This document shows positions 44,275-52,647 of a stretch of DNA of 64,000 nucleotides, piece after piece. The DNA comes from Treponema denticola ATCC 35405 (GTDB lineage Bacteria > Spirochaetota > Spirochaetia > Treponematales > Treponemataceae). A program made the translations under genes and the position numbers. Positions within the stretch are counted from its first letter, which is position 1, and each line of letters begins with the position of its first letter. Location of the stretch: contig NC_002967.9 in assembly GCF_000008185.1 (NCBI RefSeq), forward strand, positions 806,001 to 870,000, in the 5' to 3' direction. The notes below the pieces were generated by a model. The model did no database searches. It saw nothing but the letters and a program-made list of their open reading frames with translations, and was not told where the DNA came from.

Positions 44275-45567
44275 TTATTTGTAAAATTCTGCAAAGGCCT
44301 TTGTAATATATTCCTGATCTTCGGTGCCTCCCAATTCCCGCACCGAATGCATACCCAATATGGGGTTTCCTATATCGACACTCTTTATGTTAAGGTTAGA
44401 AACGGAAATCGGGCCTATCGTCGAGCCGCCGGCCATATCGGAGCGGTTTACGAAGTTTTGGCATGGAACTTTCGCCCTTGCACAGATATCCCTAAAGATT
44501 GCAGCCGATATACCGTCTGTAGTATAGCTCATAGAAGCGGCTACCTTAATTGCGGGTCCCTTGTTCATAAGCGGGAAGTTTGTAATATCGTTTTTTTCCG
44601 TATAGTTGGGATGAAGGGCATGTGCCTGATCCGCAGAGATTAAAAAGGATTTAGCCAAGGCTTTTTGCAATTCTTCAAAAGCATTTCCCTTTGAGGTGCT
44701 TACGATTATTCTTTGCAAGGTATCGTGGAGGAAGGGGCTGCCCGCTCCTTGGGCTGTCCTTGAGCCGACTTCTTCGTTGTCAAAGATAGCGGCAACCTGC
44801 ACAAAATTTGAAGGGAGGGCATCGCCTAGGGCATCGATGGATGCACAGGCCATTCCAAGGTTATCTATTCTTCCTACAGAAAAGAACTCATCGTTTGCTC
44901 CGATAAAGCAGCCGGGCTGTCTGTCATAGAGGTAGAGGTCAAAGTCCAAAATCTTATCAACCGTTACTCCGGCTTCTTCGGCGATAAGGTTCATCAAAAA
45001 GCCCTTTTCTTCAAGTTTTTCGTTTATTAAAGCGATTAGAGGGAGGGTATCTTTTTGCTTGTTGAATTTATAGCCGTCGTTTATCTCCCTATTCATGTGA
45101 ATGGCAAGGCTCGGAATTGTTAAAAGGTTTTTATCGAAGTTGATAAGTTTTACTTCAGGTTTTAAAAGATCGCCGGTTTTTATGATAACCCTTCCTGCAG
45201 CCGAAAGGGGTCTGTCAAACCATGTTGAAAGGATTACCCCTCCGTAACCTTCGGTGTTTAGTTTTAAATAGTGATTGTTTACTTTAATTTCGGGATTGGG
45301 TTTTATGCGGAAAGTAGGAGAATCGCTGTGGCTTCCTACAATCCTAAAGCCGTTTTCGGCATTGCCCGATTTAGGCATTTGCCATGCTATTAAAGCGCTT
45401 CCATTATTTGTTACAAAATATCTTCCTTGAGGCTTTAACTCAAATGTGTCTTCTCTGTTTAAATGAACAAAGCCCTTTGCTTCTAAAAATTCGCCTGCAT
45501 TTTTTATTGCATGGTAAACCGATGGGCTTTTGTCGATGAACTTCATCAATGCTTCCGCTTTTTTCAT
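44275..45567 (-). CDS. M18-family aminopeptidase
   Basis: 430 residues. Zinc ligands and catalytic groups: VGSHSDSPTFRIKP, NLGMACASIDAL, FDNEEVGSRTAQGAGSPFL, DQAHALHPNY, GGSTIGPI and LGMHSVRELGG. M18 enzymes cleave N-terminal acidic or other residues from peptides in the cytoplasm. AAGGAGCTTAGA is the ribosome binding site. First gene of an operon with mnmG, preceded by a promoter with a palindrome. Confidence 0.92.
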   Translation of the reverse strand: MKKAEALMKFIDKSPSVYHAIKNAGEFLEAKGFVHLNREDTFELKPQGRYFVTNNGSALIAWQMPKSGNAENGFRIVGSHSDSPTFRIKPNPEIKVNNHYLKLNTEGYGGVILSTWFDRPLSAAGRVIIKTGDLLKPEVKLINFDKNLLTIPSLAIHMNREINDGYKFNKQKDTLPLIALINEKLEEKGFLMNLIAEEAGVTVDKILDFDLYLYDRQPGCFIGANDEFFSVGRIDNLGMACASIDALGDALPSNFVQVAAIFDNEEVGSRTAQGAGSPFLHDTLQRIIVSTSKGNAFEELQKALAKSFLISADQAHALHPNYTEKNDITNFPLMNKGPAIKVAASMSYTTDGISAAIFRDICARAKVPCQNFVNRSDMAGGSTIGPISVSNLNIKSVDIGNPILGMHSVRELGGTEDQEYITKAFAEFYK

Positions 45568-45580
45568 ATTCTAAGCTCCT

Positions 45581-45627
45581 TATTCTGATGTATTGAAGAT
45601 TATATCAGAATATGGAATTCAAGGCAA
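45581..45627 (-). promoter_or_regulatory. Promoter with operator-like palindrome for the M18-mnmG operon
   Basis: On the minus strand TTGCCT (45627-45622), 17 nt, TATAAT (45604-45599). Perfect 9-bp arms TATTCTGAT and ATCAGAATA (45581-45589, 45604-45612) span the -10 box and transcription start. No cognate regulator is identified. Confidence 0.65.
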
Positions 45628-45698
45628 TGCGTTCCCCTACAAAAATGCTGTAAGTGCGGTATAATTACGATAAACATCTACTATGTTAAAGTAAAAAA

Positions 45699-46457
45699 TT
45701 ACAGTTTTTCTATTTCTGATTTGGGAAGGCCTGTCATTAACAAAATTTCAGAAGTTGGATAGCCTCGCTGTTTCATAAGTATAGCTGTTTCTCTCTTAGT
45801 TTTATAAGCTCCTCTATCCATAGCATCCATTTCAAAAGTAGACATTAATCTGTATTCCTGTCTTGCTTGTTCATTATTTTTTATTGTTTGTATCATAGCG
45901 TCTATCCTCCTTGTAAATTTACTCTTTGCTTTACCTGTTTTAAGGTATTCTAAAAATTCCTTTAATTCCTTATTTTTAGTATCATTAAAGGCTTCTGCGT
46001 TTATTATAACCTTTTTTGTTCCATCGTGTAAAGATATATTTTTATCTTCAACACAGGTATTTTCAAAGGTATAAACAGATCTATTTTTGCCTATAGCATC
46101 AAAAGTACAAATCAACAACCCCGACGCAGAGCATCGGGGTTGTTGTTCTCATAAGGTGGTTGCAGTCGGTTTTAATACCATTTGTTACGACGCAGAGCGT
46201 CGAGGTATTAAAACCTCCGCACGAATAAAAATTATAAAGCTATCGTTTAAGTTATTATAGGAATTGCCTTTATCCAAGAACGAAATATCAATGGCTGCTT
46301 GGTAAAACCTCATTCTTTTAGGTATATTTCGTTCATTGCTTACCTGCATTTCAACATCATAAAATTTACCTTTTTCTGTCTGCACTAAAACATCAAACCT
46401 TACGGATTTTGCCTGTTCGTAGGTGTTAATATTATGCTGTATCGAAAAAAGAGTAAA
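45699..46457 (-). pseudogene. Rpn-type PD-(D/E)XK nuclease/putative transposase, interrupted and 5'-truncated
   Basis: Two in-frame pieces of one protein: upstream piece SVRFDVLVQTEKGKFYDVEM ... AAIDISFLDKG ... DSFIIFI (46457-46224) and downstream piece ICTFDAIGKNRSVYTFENTC ... ILLMTGLPKSEIEKL (46112-45699), typical of TIGR01784 recombination-promoting nucleases. The N-terminal part is absent (stop just upstream). A 111-bp palindromic insert splits FIIFI from CTFDAIGK and adds in-frame TAA and TGA codons. Non-functional as it stands. Confidence 0.8.
46113..46223. mobile_element. 111-bp two-hairpin insert with 3-bp target duplication
   Basis: Flanked by AAT at 46110-46112 and 46224-46226. Hairpin 1: perfect 12-bp arms 46113-46124 and 46134-46145. 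Hairpin 2: perfect 12-bp arms 46168-46179 and 46204-46215 with an inner CGACGC/GCGTCG stem. Both loops share the core CGACGCAGAGC(A/G)TCG. The ends are not terminal inverted repeats of each other. MITE-like or REP-like. Confidence 0.7.
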
Positions 46458-46559
46458 TTATAAAAAATTTGTGACGAATTTATGTGACTAATTTGATTGA
46501 TAGTTTTTTATACTTAAACTAATTATTCTACAAATTTAACAAAATTGATATTTTGACCC

Positions 46560-46589
46560 TTGACTTTAAGTTTTTTTGTTTGATATATT
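46560..46589 (+). promoter_or_regulatory. Promoter of the beta-barrel-like gene, leaderless geometry
   Basis: TTGACT (46560-46565), 18 nt, TATATT (46584-46589), then 6 nt to ATG 46596, with no Shine-Dalgarno. Confidence 0.6.
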
Positions 46590-46595
46590 TATAGT

Positions 46596-47135
46596 ATGAA
46601 AAAGAATTGCATAAAAGCAGCACTCTTTGTTATGGTATTTTTAAGAGGTTTATTTCTTTTTGCTCAAGAAACGAATGAGGAGCCTAAGATGCAAAAAGAC
46701 CGGCTTCATTGGTCTTTGGGGCTTTTGCTTGAAGGAAATATGAATGTGCCGAAAGACTGTGCCTTGGGCACGGGGCTTTACGGAATGGTTGTTCTGCCTG
46801 ATTGGGTAAAGGTCGGCAGGTTTTCGGCCGGAGCAAAGCTTTTGTATTCGACTGGATTTAAAAGATATAGTCTGCTTGATACGGCGCTTTTGTTCCGTTG
46901 GAATTTTTATGACTTTGAAAAATTAAAAAAAGTAGATTCGGGCTTTTTTTTCCAAGCGGAAGGGGGCCTTTCCTTAGGCTGGAACCGCAAGGCTTCAAAA
47001 CCCTTTGTGTTCGGTTTGGGGGAAGCGGCGTTCGGCTACCGCTTTACAGTAAAAAACTTTTTTATAGAGCCCTACATAAGAGGCGGTTATCCTGTAATAT
47101 GGGCCGCCGGAATAAGCGGAGGATTTAGAATATGA
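46596..47135 (+). CDS. Exported protein, probable small outer-membrane beta barrel
   Basis: 179 residues. Signal peptide (KKNCIKAALFVMVFLRGLFL, cleavage near FAQ-ET). The mature part alternates hydrophobic and polar residues with many Gly and aromatic residues (LHWSLGLLLEGNMNV, FVFGLGEAAFGYRFTVKNFF) and ends GGFRI, features of 8-stranded barrels. No family recognised. It overlaps the SUMF1 lipoprotein gene by 4 bases (ATGA), so the two are one operon. Confidence 0.7.
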   Translation: MKKNCIKAALFVMVFLRGLFLFAQETNEEPKMQKDRLHWSLGLLLEGNMNVPKDCALGTGLYGMVVLPDWVKVGRFSAGAKLLYSTGFKRYSLLDTALLFRWNFYDFEKLKKVDSGFFFQAEGGLSLGWNRKASKPFVFGLGEAAFGYRFTVKNFFIEPYIRGGYPVIWAAGISGGFRI

Positions 47136-48157
47136 AAAAGACTTTAGTTATATTTTTAGCGGTACTTTTGGTATCGGTTTTATCTTGTACAAACCCTTTT
47201 TTAAAAAAGATGTTGGTTGAGGATGATACAGTAAAGCCCGATCTAGGCTCTTTTGAAGATGCAGGCGACTTTGTAAAAATAATCCCGCCTGCAAACGGCA
47301 TCGCAGGCGTTGAGCCTGACCCCGCTACCTTACCCGGAAATGAAGCTAAGTGGAAGGGCGTATTTATTGCCGGCCGCAAAGTAAAATTAAGCCCCTACAA
47401 GCTGGGCAAGACAGAGGTAACCTATAAACTTTGGAAAGAAGTCTATGATTGGGCTACTGGAAAAGGGTATCAGTTTGCTCATCCGGGGACAAAAGGCAGT
47501 TCCGGAACCGGAAATGACAAAGAACAACCTGTAACTAAAGTAAGCTGGCGGGACTGCATTGTGTGGTGTAATGCTTATACGGAAATGAAGATGGATGAAA
47601 ATGAATGCGTATACCGCAAAAGCGATTCTACCGTATTAAAAGACTCAAGGGACTCAGCCGGGGCTGCTTGCGATGCTGCCTATGCCGATATGAAGAAAAG
47701 AGGCTTTCGCCTTCCAACCGAAGCCGAATGGGAGTATGCTGCCCGCTGGCAGGGAAGTGTAGAAACAAATGCGGTTCAATACGGCGATGTATGGCTGACC
47801 AAACTGTACAGTGCAAGCGGAGCAACAGACAAGTGGGACACGGCTGAAACGGGAGAGGTTGCATGGTATTCTGGTAATTCAGGTAGTAAAACCAATCCTG
47901 TAGGAAAAAAACGGAAGAATGCTCTCGGTTTACATGACATGTCAGGAAATGTCTTGGAATTGTGTTTTGATTGGTATGCCAGCATAGTAGCAGGAGAGGT
48001 TTCTGATCCTCAAGGTGCTACGTCGGGCCCCGGCCGTGTTGTACGCGGCGGCCGTTGGAACTGTGAGGCGAAGTTCTGCACTGTAGGTCTTCGAAACTAC
48101 AGCACCCCTTATGGGAAGGGCGACGCTCTCGGCTTCCGTGTGGCTTGCCGGCCGTGA
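47132..48157 (+). CDS. Lipoprotein with SUMF1/formylglycine-generating-enzyme-like domain
   Basis: 341 residues. Lipobox VLSC with Cys19. The FGE-sulfatase domain spans residues about 80-340: KLGKTEVTYKLWKEVYDWAT, VTKVSWRDCIVWCNAY, GFRLPTEAEWEYAARW, NALGLHDMSGNVLELCFDWY and VVRGGRWNCEAKFCTVGLR. Most such bacterial lipoproteins are not true formylglycine enzymes; treponemes have many of them. Probable outer-surface or periplasmic function, unknown. It is followed at once by a tandem repeat. Confidence 0.85.
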   Translation: MKKTLVIFLAVLLVSVLSCTNPFLKKMLVEDDTVKPDLGSFEDAGDFVKIIPPANGIAGVEPDPATLPGNEAKWKGVFIAGRKVKLSPYKLGKTEVTYKLWKEVYDWATGKGYQFAHPGTKGSSGTGNDKEQPVTKVSWRDCIVWCNAYTEMKMDENECVYRKSDSTVLKDSRDSAGAACDAAYADMKKRGFRLPTEAEWEYAARWQGSVETNAVQYGDVWLTKLYSASGATDKWDTAETGEVAWYSGNSGSKTNPVGKKRKNALGLHDMSGNVLELCFDWYASIVAGEVSDPQGATSGPGRVVRGGRWNCEAKFCTVGLRNYSTPYGKGDALGFRVACRP

Positions 48158-48161
48158 GGCT

Positions 48162-48378
48162 CTGAAAAATATAAAAGGGCGTAAATTTCACAACCGGCAC
48201 GGATGCCGGTGGTTTAAACTTACGAGTTTTTTGCGAAGCAAAAATACTCGAAGCTGAAAAATGTACAAGGGCGTAAATTTCACAACCGGCACGGATGCCG
48301 GTGGTTTAAACTTACGAGTTTTTTGCGAAGCAAAAATACTCGAAGCTGAAAAATGTACAAGGACGTACATTTTTCAGC
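48162..48378. repeat. Tandem three-hairpin elements (two 92-bp units plus a partial third)
   Basis: Units begin at 48162, 48254 and 48346 (period 92); the first two differ only at few bases. Each has hairpin A (ACCGGCA CGGA TGCCGGT), hairpin B (GAGT-rich, CGAGT...GCAAAAATACTCG type) and hairpin C; the intact last hairpin C is 48345-48358 with 48365-48378 (14-bp perfect arms, 6-nt loop). It separates the convergent SUMF1 and rnfA genes and ends 2 nt from the rnfA stop, so it may also act as a terminator. Confidence 0.85.
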
Positions 48379-48380
48379 GG

Positions 48381-48953
48381 TTAAATCAGTCCTTTGAAAC
48401 CTTCAAATGCCATGGATAGAAGGGCTGCAGCAATAAAGAGAATGGGCGTTCCTTTTAAGAATTTCGGAACAGGGGCATTATCTATTCTTTGTCTTAAGCC
48501 TGCCAAAAGCAAGAGCGAAATCATAAAGCCGAAAGCTGAACCTGCAGCATGAACAAGGGCTTGTACAAAGGTATAGCCTTCATCAATGGCATCGATTGTA
48601 ACTGCAAGGATTGCACAGTTTGTCGTAATCAGGGCCAAATAAACCCCCATCGAGCTGTAAAGGGCAGGAGCCGCTTTTTTTAGATAGAATTCTACCAGCT
48701 GAACCAAGCTTGCAATTACCAAGATAAAGATAAGGGTCTGAAGGAATTCGAGGTTTCCTATCAATACGTAATTGTATATGGGATAGGTTACGGCTGTGGC
48801 CAAAAGAGTAACGAAGAGTACGGCCCAGCCCATGCCTACCGATTTTTTTACGTCGGAGGACATTCCTATAAAGGGGCAAAGGGCTAAAAAGCGCATTAAA
48901 ACTACGTTTTTTACAAGGATTGCAGAAAGAAAAATACTAAGTGTTTCGGGCAT
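48381..48953 (-). CDS. rnfA: Rnf complex subunit RnfA
   Basis: 190 residues, six predicted membrane helices; LVKNVVLMRFLALCPFIGMS at the N-terminus with the conserved half-helix Cys used for the membrane iron-sulfur cluster shared with RnfE, and TTNCAILAVTIDAI in the middle. Last gene of the run rnfC-D-G-E-A; the usual next gene, rnfB, is missing. Starts 3 nt after rnfE. Confidence 0.93.
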   Translation of the reverse strand: MPETLSIFLSAILVKNVVLMRFLALCPFIGMSSDVKKSVGMGWAVLFVTLLATAVTYPIYNYVLIGNLEFLQTLIFILVIASLVQLVEFYLKKAAPALYSSMGVYLALITTNCAILAVTIDAIDEGYTFVQALVHAAGSAFGFMISLLLLAGLRQRIDNAPVPKFLKGTPILFIAAALLSMAFEGFKGLI

Positions 48954-48956
48954 TTT

Positions 48957-49616
48957 TTACTCCTCCTCTTTTTTAGCTTCCGGCTCGGTTTGCGGAGCAG
49001 GCGAACTTTGAATTTTTTTCTTAGGTCTTTCTAAAAGCTTTTTTGCAAAGAGGTTTATCGAAATCATAATACCGAATACAAAAAAGCCGCCGGGTGCATT
49101 TGCAAAAAAGCGTATATGATAGGCTTCGGGTATAAAGACGTTTCCAGCCAAGGATCCCGAGCCTAAGATTTCTCTTATAGCCGAAATAAGCACAAGAACT
49201 ATCGTATAGCCGACTCCCATTCCCAGAGCGTCTAAAACGGATTTTCCGGGGCTTTCTTTTGAAGCAAAGGATTCGACTCTTCCCATAATAATACAGTTTA
49301 CAACGATCAGCTTAATAAAAAGTCCCATTGCATCCGCTAGGGCAGGGGTATAGGCCTGCATCAATAGGTCTACAATGGTCGTAAAAGAGGCTATTACTAT
49401 GATAAAAACCGGAATTCTTATGTCCTGAGGAATTAGTTTTCTAAAAATACTTATGATTAACTCGCTCATAACGATAACAAAGGTCATTGCAAGTCCCATT
49501 CCAAGGCCGTTTAGGATATTTGTTGTAACAGCCAGAGAAGAACAGAGGCCTATCATTAAAACCAAAAGGGGATTGTTTCGGATAATTCCGTTTGTGAAAA
49601 TGCTTAAATTTTTCAT
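48957..49616 (-). CDS. rnfE: Rnf complex subunit RnfE
   Basis: 219 residues, six membrane helices; NGIIRNNPLLVLMIGLCSSL with conserved Cys and VVNCIIMGRVESFASKE with the second Cys-containing half-helix, the pseudo-symmetric partner of RnfA. The last 25 residues are a charged tail (KKKIQSSPAPQTEPEAKKEE). It follows rnfG without a gap. Confidence 0.93.
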   Translation of the reverse strand: MKNLSIFTNGIIRNNPLLVLMIGLCSSLAVTTNILNGLGMGLAMTFVIVMSELIISIFRKLIPQDIRIPVFIIVIASFTTIVDLLMQAYTPALADAMGLFIKLIVVNCIIMGRVESFASKESPGKSVLDALGMGVGYTIVLVLISAIREILGSGSLAGNVFIPEAYHIRFFANAPGGFFVFGIMISINLFAKKLLERPKKKIQSSPAPQTEPEAKKEEE

Positions 49617-50186
49617 TTATTTTCCCTCCTCCAAGTTATTTTTGGCCATATATTCTATTGCCGTAACGGAAGCATCTTTCACGATGGCTGCAACACCCCT
49701 CGAGGTTATTGTAGCTCCTCCGATTGCATTTATATCGGCATTTACTTCAAAGGCCGAATCAAGAGCCTTTCCGTTAAACTGTCCGGCAAAGGGCTCGTCC
49801 GCAGCCTTGCTTCCTAAGCTGGGTGTATCGGTAAGCTCTAAGAATTCTATCTTGCGTATTGTCTTGTTTAGGTCCATGGCTATCAATATGGTTGCACTTG
49901 CATAGGTGGGCCCCTTAGCGGTTATGGTAAGGCCTACGGTTTTTCCGTTTTTTATTGCCGTATAAGCATTTAAAAACGTGGTTTTATTTAAGCCTTCGGG
50001 GATTTCCGCGCTTATTTCTTTAAAGTCTTCAGCTTCAGGAAAAACGGCTTTTAATGCCCTGTTTGTCTTTTCTATCTTTACTTCAGCAATTCGCGGAGCC
50101 GTAAAGTTGTAAACTGCCGCAAGGGCTAAACATGCTATAACCGCATAGGCTGAAAGGGTAAGGGCTAACTTTATCATCTGTTTCAT
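49617..50186 (-). CDS. rnfG: Rnf complex subunit RnfG (FMN-binding)
   Basis: 189 residues. One N-terminal membrane helix, then an FMN-binding domain facing outward. The flavinylation site reads AIGGATITSRGVAAIVKDAS: the usual (S/T)GA(S/T) is GGAT, with the acceptor Thr kept. The flavin is attached through Thr by an ApbE/Ftp-type enzyme, not present in the window. It overlaps rnfD by 4 bases and touches rnfE. Confidence 0.9.
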   Translation of the reverse strand: MKQMIKLALTLSAYAVIACLALAAVYNFTAPRIAEVKIEKTNRALKAVFPEAEDFKEISAEIPEGLNKTTFLNAYTAIKNGKTVGLTITAKGPTYASATILIAMDLNKTIRKIEFLELTDTPSLGSKAADEPFAGQFNGKALDSAFEVNADINAIGGATITSRGVAAIVKDASVTAIEYMAKNNLEEGK

Positions 50187-51199
50187 TTTGCAGCCTCCTT
50201 GTTCTTTTTGGGCGGTTTTACATAGCCGTATTTTACGGGTATAATTTTGTTTAAAAACGGAACTACGGCATTCATTATAAGAATACTGTACATAACACCT
50301 TCGGGCATACCTGAAAATAAGCGGATAAGGCCGGTTATAAGGCCGCAGCCTGCACCGAAAAGGAGTTTACCTTTTGGAGTTACGGGGCTTGTTACATAAT
50401 CGGTTGCCATAAAGACGGCTCCGAAGGCTAAACCTCCCGAAGTCAGGGTTAAAATAGGGTTTATACCTGCGATTGAGGTAATTACGACTGCTGTTAACAT
50501 CATAGTAACGGGCGTTTTCCAGTCGATGACCTTTTTAAAGAGGAGATATGCAAAACCTAAAAGAATTAGGAGTATGCTTGTTTCGCCTATACAGCCCGCA
50601 TGGTTTCCCAAAATAAGCTGAGTATAAAGGTCAGTGCTTGAACTCAAATTTAAAGTTTTGGCTATTTCGGATGCACTCAGTGCAATGCCTTCTTTTGCGT
50701 TTATGAGCTTTAAAGGTGTTGCCGTGCTCACTGCATCAAAGATGGAGTTCCCGGGTTGTATCCAGCTTGTCATTGCTCCCGAAAAGCTTGCAAACATAAA
50801 GGCTCTTCCTACCAAGGCAGGGTTAAATACGTTTGCACCAAGTCCCCCGAAAAATTCCTTGGCTACAACTATTGCAAAAAAACAGCCTAGGATAAGCATC
50901 CATATCGGAAGATTCGGCGGAATTACAAGGGCAAGCAGAAGGCCTGTAATAACGGCTGAAAGGTCTTTTACTCTTATATCCAGCCTGCATATTTTTCTAA
51001 ATAAGCTTTCAAATCCTACACAGCAAAGAACCGAAACTATGATTCTAACTAATGCAGGTATCGAAAAAAGATAGATTCCATAGGCTGTTAAAGGCAGCAG
51101 GGCTATAATTACATCCAGCATTAAGGTTTGAGTCTTGACCGGTGTTACAACATGGGGAGCCGGAGACATAAAAATTTCGTTTTTATCGGATTCTGCCAT
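50183..51199 (-). CDS. rnfD: Rnf complex subunit RnfD (FMN-binding)
   Basis: 338 residues with about nine hydrophobic segments. The flavin attachment motif region is GNSIFDAVSTATPLKLINA (STAT form), and LGANVFNPALVGRAFMFASF is a family signature. RnfD carries covalent FMN and forms part of the ion path. It overlaps rnfC by one base. Confidence 0.93.
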   Translation of the reverse strand: MAESDKNEIFMSPAPHVVTPVKTQTLMLDVIIALLPLTAYGIYLFSIPALVRIIVSVLCCVGFESLFRKICRLDIRVKDLSAVITGLLLALVIPPNLPIWMLILGCFFAIVVAKEFFGGLGANVFNPALVGRAFMFASFSGAMTSWIQPGNSIFDAVSTATPLKLINAKEGIALSASEIAKTLNLSSSTDLYTQLILGNHAGCIGETSILLILLGFAYLLFKKVIDWKTPVTMMLTAVVITSIAGINPILTLTSGGLAFGAVFMATDYVTSPVTPKGKLLFGAGCGLITGLIRLFSGMPEGVMYSILIMNAVVPFLNKIIPVKYGYVKPPKKNKEAAK

Positions 51200-52641
51200 T
51201 ATTTGCCTCCTTCTTCGGTTTTTTTAGCCTCAGGCTCTTGTTTTTGAGCTTCAGCTGCTTTTTTTTCTGCTGCTGCGGCCTTCGCTGCAGCTTTGGCATC
51301 TCTTTTTTGCTTTTCTTCCCTTGCTATCTGCTTACCAATCTTAACTCTTTGAACGAGTTTAATGCGGGCAGGGCAGGTATAAGCGCAGGTTCCGCATTCT
51401 ACACAGTCTAAAAGACCGCAGCGGATAGCTTCTTCGGTATTTCCGGCATTTAATGCTCTAACGATTAAAACGGGAGAAAGGTGACAGCTGCATACGTCAA
51501 TACACTTACCGCAACCTATACATGGGCTTTCTTCTTCTAAGGAAATTTCTTCCTTTGTTAAAAAAAGTACACCTGAGGTATTTTTTTGAATAGGGAAGTC
51601 TGCATTTTTCATGGCAAAGCCCATCATCGGGCCGCCTGAGATTATTTTTACGACTCCCGGTTTAAGGGAAACTACGCTTGGAATAAGGTCCCCGACGCAG
51701 GTTCCTATAGGGGCTATTACGTTTAAGGGCTTTTCGCAGGCCCCGCCGCCTATGGTTAAGGCTCTGTCGATAAGGGGTTTACCCAAACGGAAGGCTTCGG
51801 ATATCGCTTTTAAGGTTCCTACGTTTTGGATAACGCAGCCTATTTGGAAGGGAAGGCCTCCTGAAGGGATTTCCCTGTTTACGACTGCATCCGTAAGAGT
51901 TTTTTCTCCGCCCTGCGGATATTTTGTTTTACAAAGTTGAACGCTTATATCGTAAGCACCTGCGGCAATCGGATTTGCTTTAATTTTTGAAATAGCCTTT
52001 TCCAAAACCGGAACCAAATCTTTTTTATTGTCTTCAAGGGCTATAATTCCTTGTTTTGCGCCTACTATACGCATAGTTATTGCAAGTCCGTCTACAATGC
52101 TATCCGAATCGCTAAAAATCGTAGCGGCATCCGTGCAAAGATAGGGTTCACATTCCGCTCCGTTTGCTATTACATACTCGATTTTTGCATCGGGAGGAGG
52201 GCTTAATTTTACATGAGTAGGAAATGATGCTCCTCCCATGCCCGTAATGCCTGCATCCCGTACTCTTTTAAGAGCTTCTTCCTTTGTGCATGTAAAAGGG
52301 TCAAGGGGAGGCATAAATTCTTCCCTATTTTCTTCATCTATTTCGATTAAAAAACAAAGATTTTCCGTATTTCCGGTTACAAGATGAGGTTCTATCTTTT
52401 TTACCTTTCCTGAAACGGAGGAATGGACGGGAGCCGACATAAATTTATCGGTTTCGGCTATCTTTTGCCCTCTGGCAACCAAATCCCCTACGCTTACAAG
52501 AGGTGTATTAGGCATGCCTCCCTGCGTAATAGGAATCCAAACTGATTTATTTGACGGTAATACCCTAATGACGCTGTCGCTAGGTGAGACCGCCTTTCGC
52601 TCGGGCGGATGCACTCCGCCTTTAAATGATTTTATACCCAT
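51199..52641 (-). CDS. rnfC: Rnf complex subunit RnfC
   Basis: 480 residues. N-terminal GGVHPPERKAVSPSDSVIRV, the NADH/FMN-binding region VIANGAECEPYLCTDAAT and SGGPMMGFAM, then two 4Fe-4S motifs CIGCGKCIDVC and CVECGTCAYTCP. A C-terminal Ala/Lys/Glu tail (KAAAKAAAAEKKAAEAQKQE) follows. RnfC oxidises or reduces NAD(H) at the membrane. First gene of the cluster; its promoter predicts a leaderless transcript. Confidence 0.95.
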   Translation of the reverse strand: MGIKSFKGGVHPPERKAVSPSDSVIRVLPSNKSVWIPITQGGMPNTPLVSVGDLVARGQKIAETDKFMSAPVHSSVSGKVKKIEPHLVTGNTENLCFLIEIDEENREEFMPPLDPFTCTKEEALKRVRDAGITGMGGASFPTHVKLSPPPDAKIEYVIANGAECEPYLCTDAATIFSDSDSIVDGLAITMRIVGAKQGIIALEDNKKDLVPVLEKAISKIKANPIAAGAYDISVQLCKTKYPQGGEKTLTDAVVNREIPSGGLPFQIGCVIQNVGTLKAISEAFRLGKPLIDRALTIGGGACEKPLNVIAPIGTCVGDLIPSVVSLKPGVVKIISGGPMMGFAMKNADFPIQKNTSGVLFLTKEEISLEEESPCIGCGKCIDVCSCHLSPVLIVRALNAGNTEEAIRCGLLDCVECGTCAYTCPARIKLVQRVKIGKQIAREEKQKRDAKAAAKAAAAEKKAAEAQKQEPEAKKTEEGGK

Positions 52642-52647
52642 ACCTGT

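Noticed and set aside
45699..46457. Intact transposase or insertion sequence
   Set aside because: The gene lacks its 5' part, carries in-frame stops, and has no terminal inverted repeats around it.
47628..47864. Long antisense open frames inside the SUMF1 gene
   Set aside because: No ribosome binding sites or protein-family resemblance; they are shadows of the coding strand.
48162..48378. Regular 92-bp repeat that could be taken for a CRISPR array
   Set aside because: Units are nearly identical over their whole length with no unique spacers, and there are no cas genes; it is a tandem duplicate of a hairpin element.
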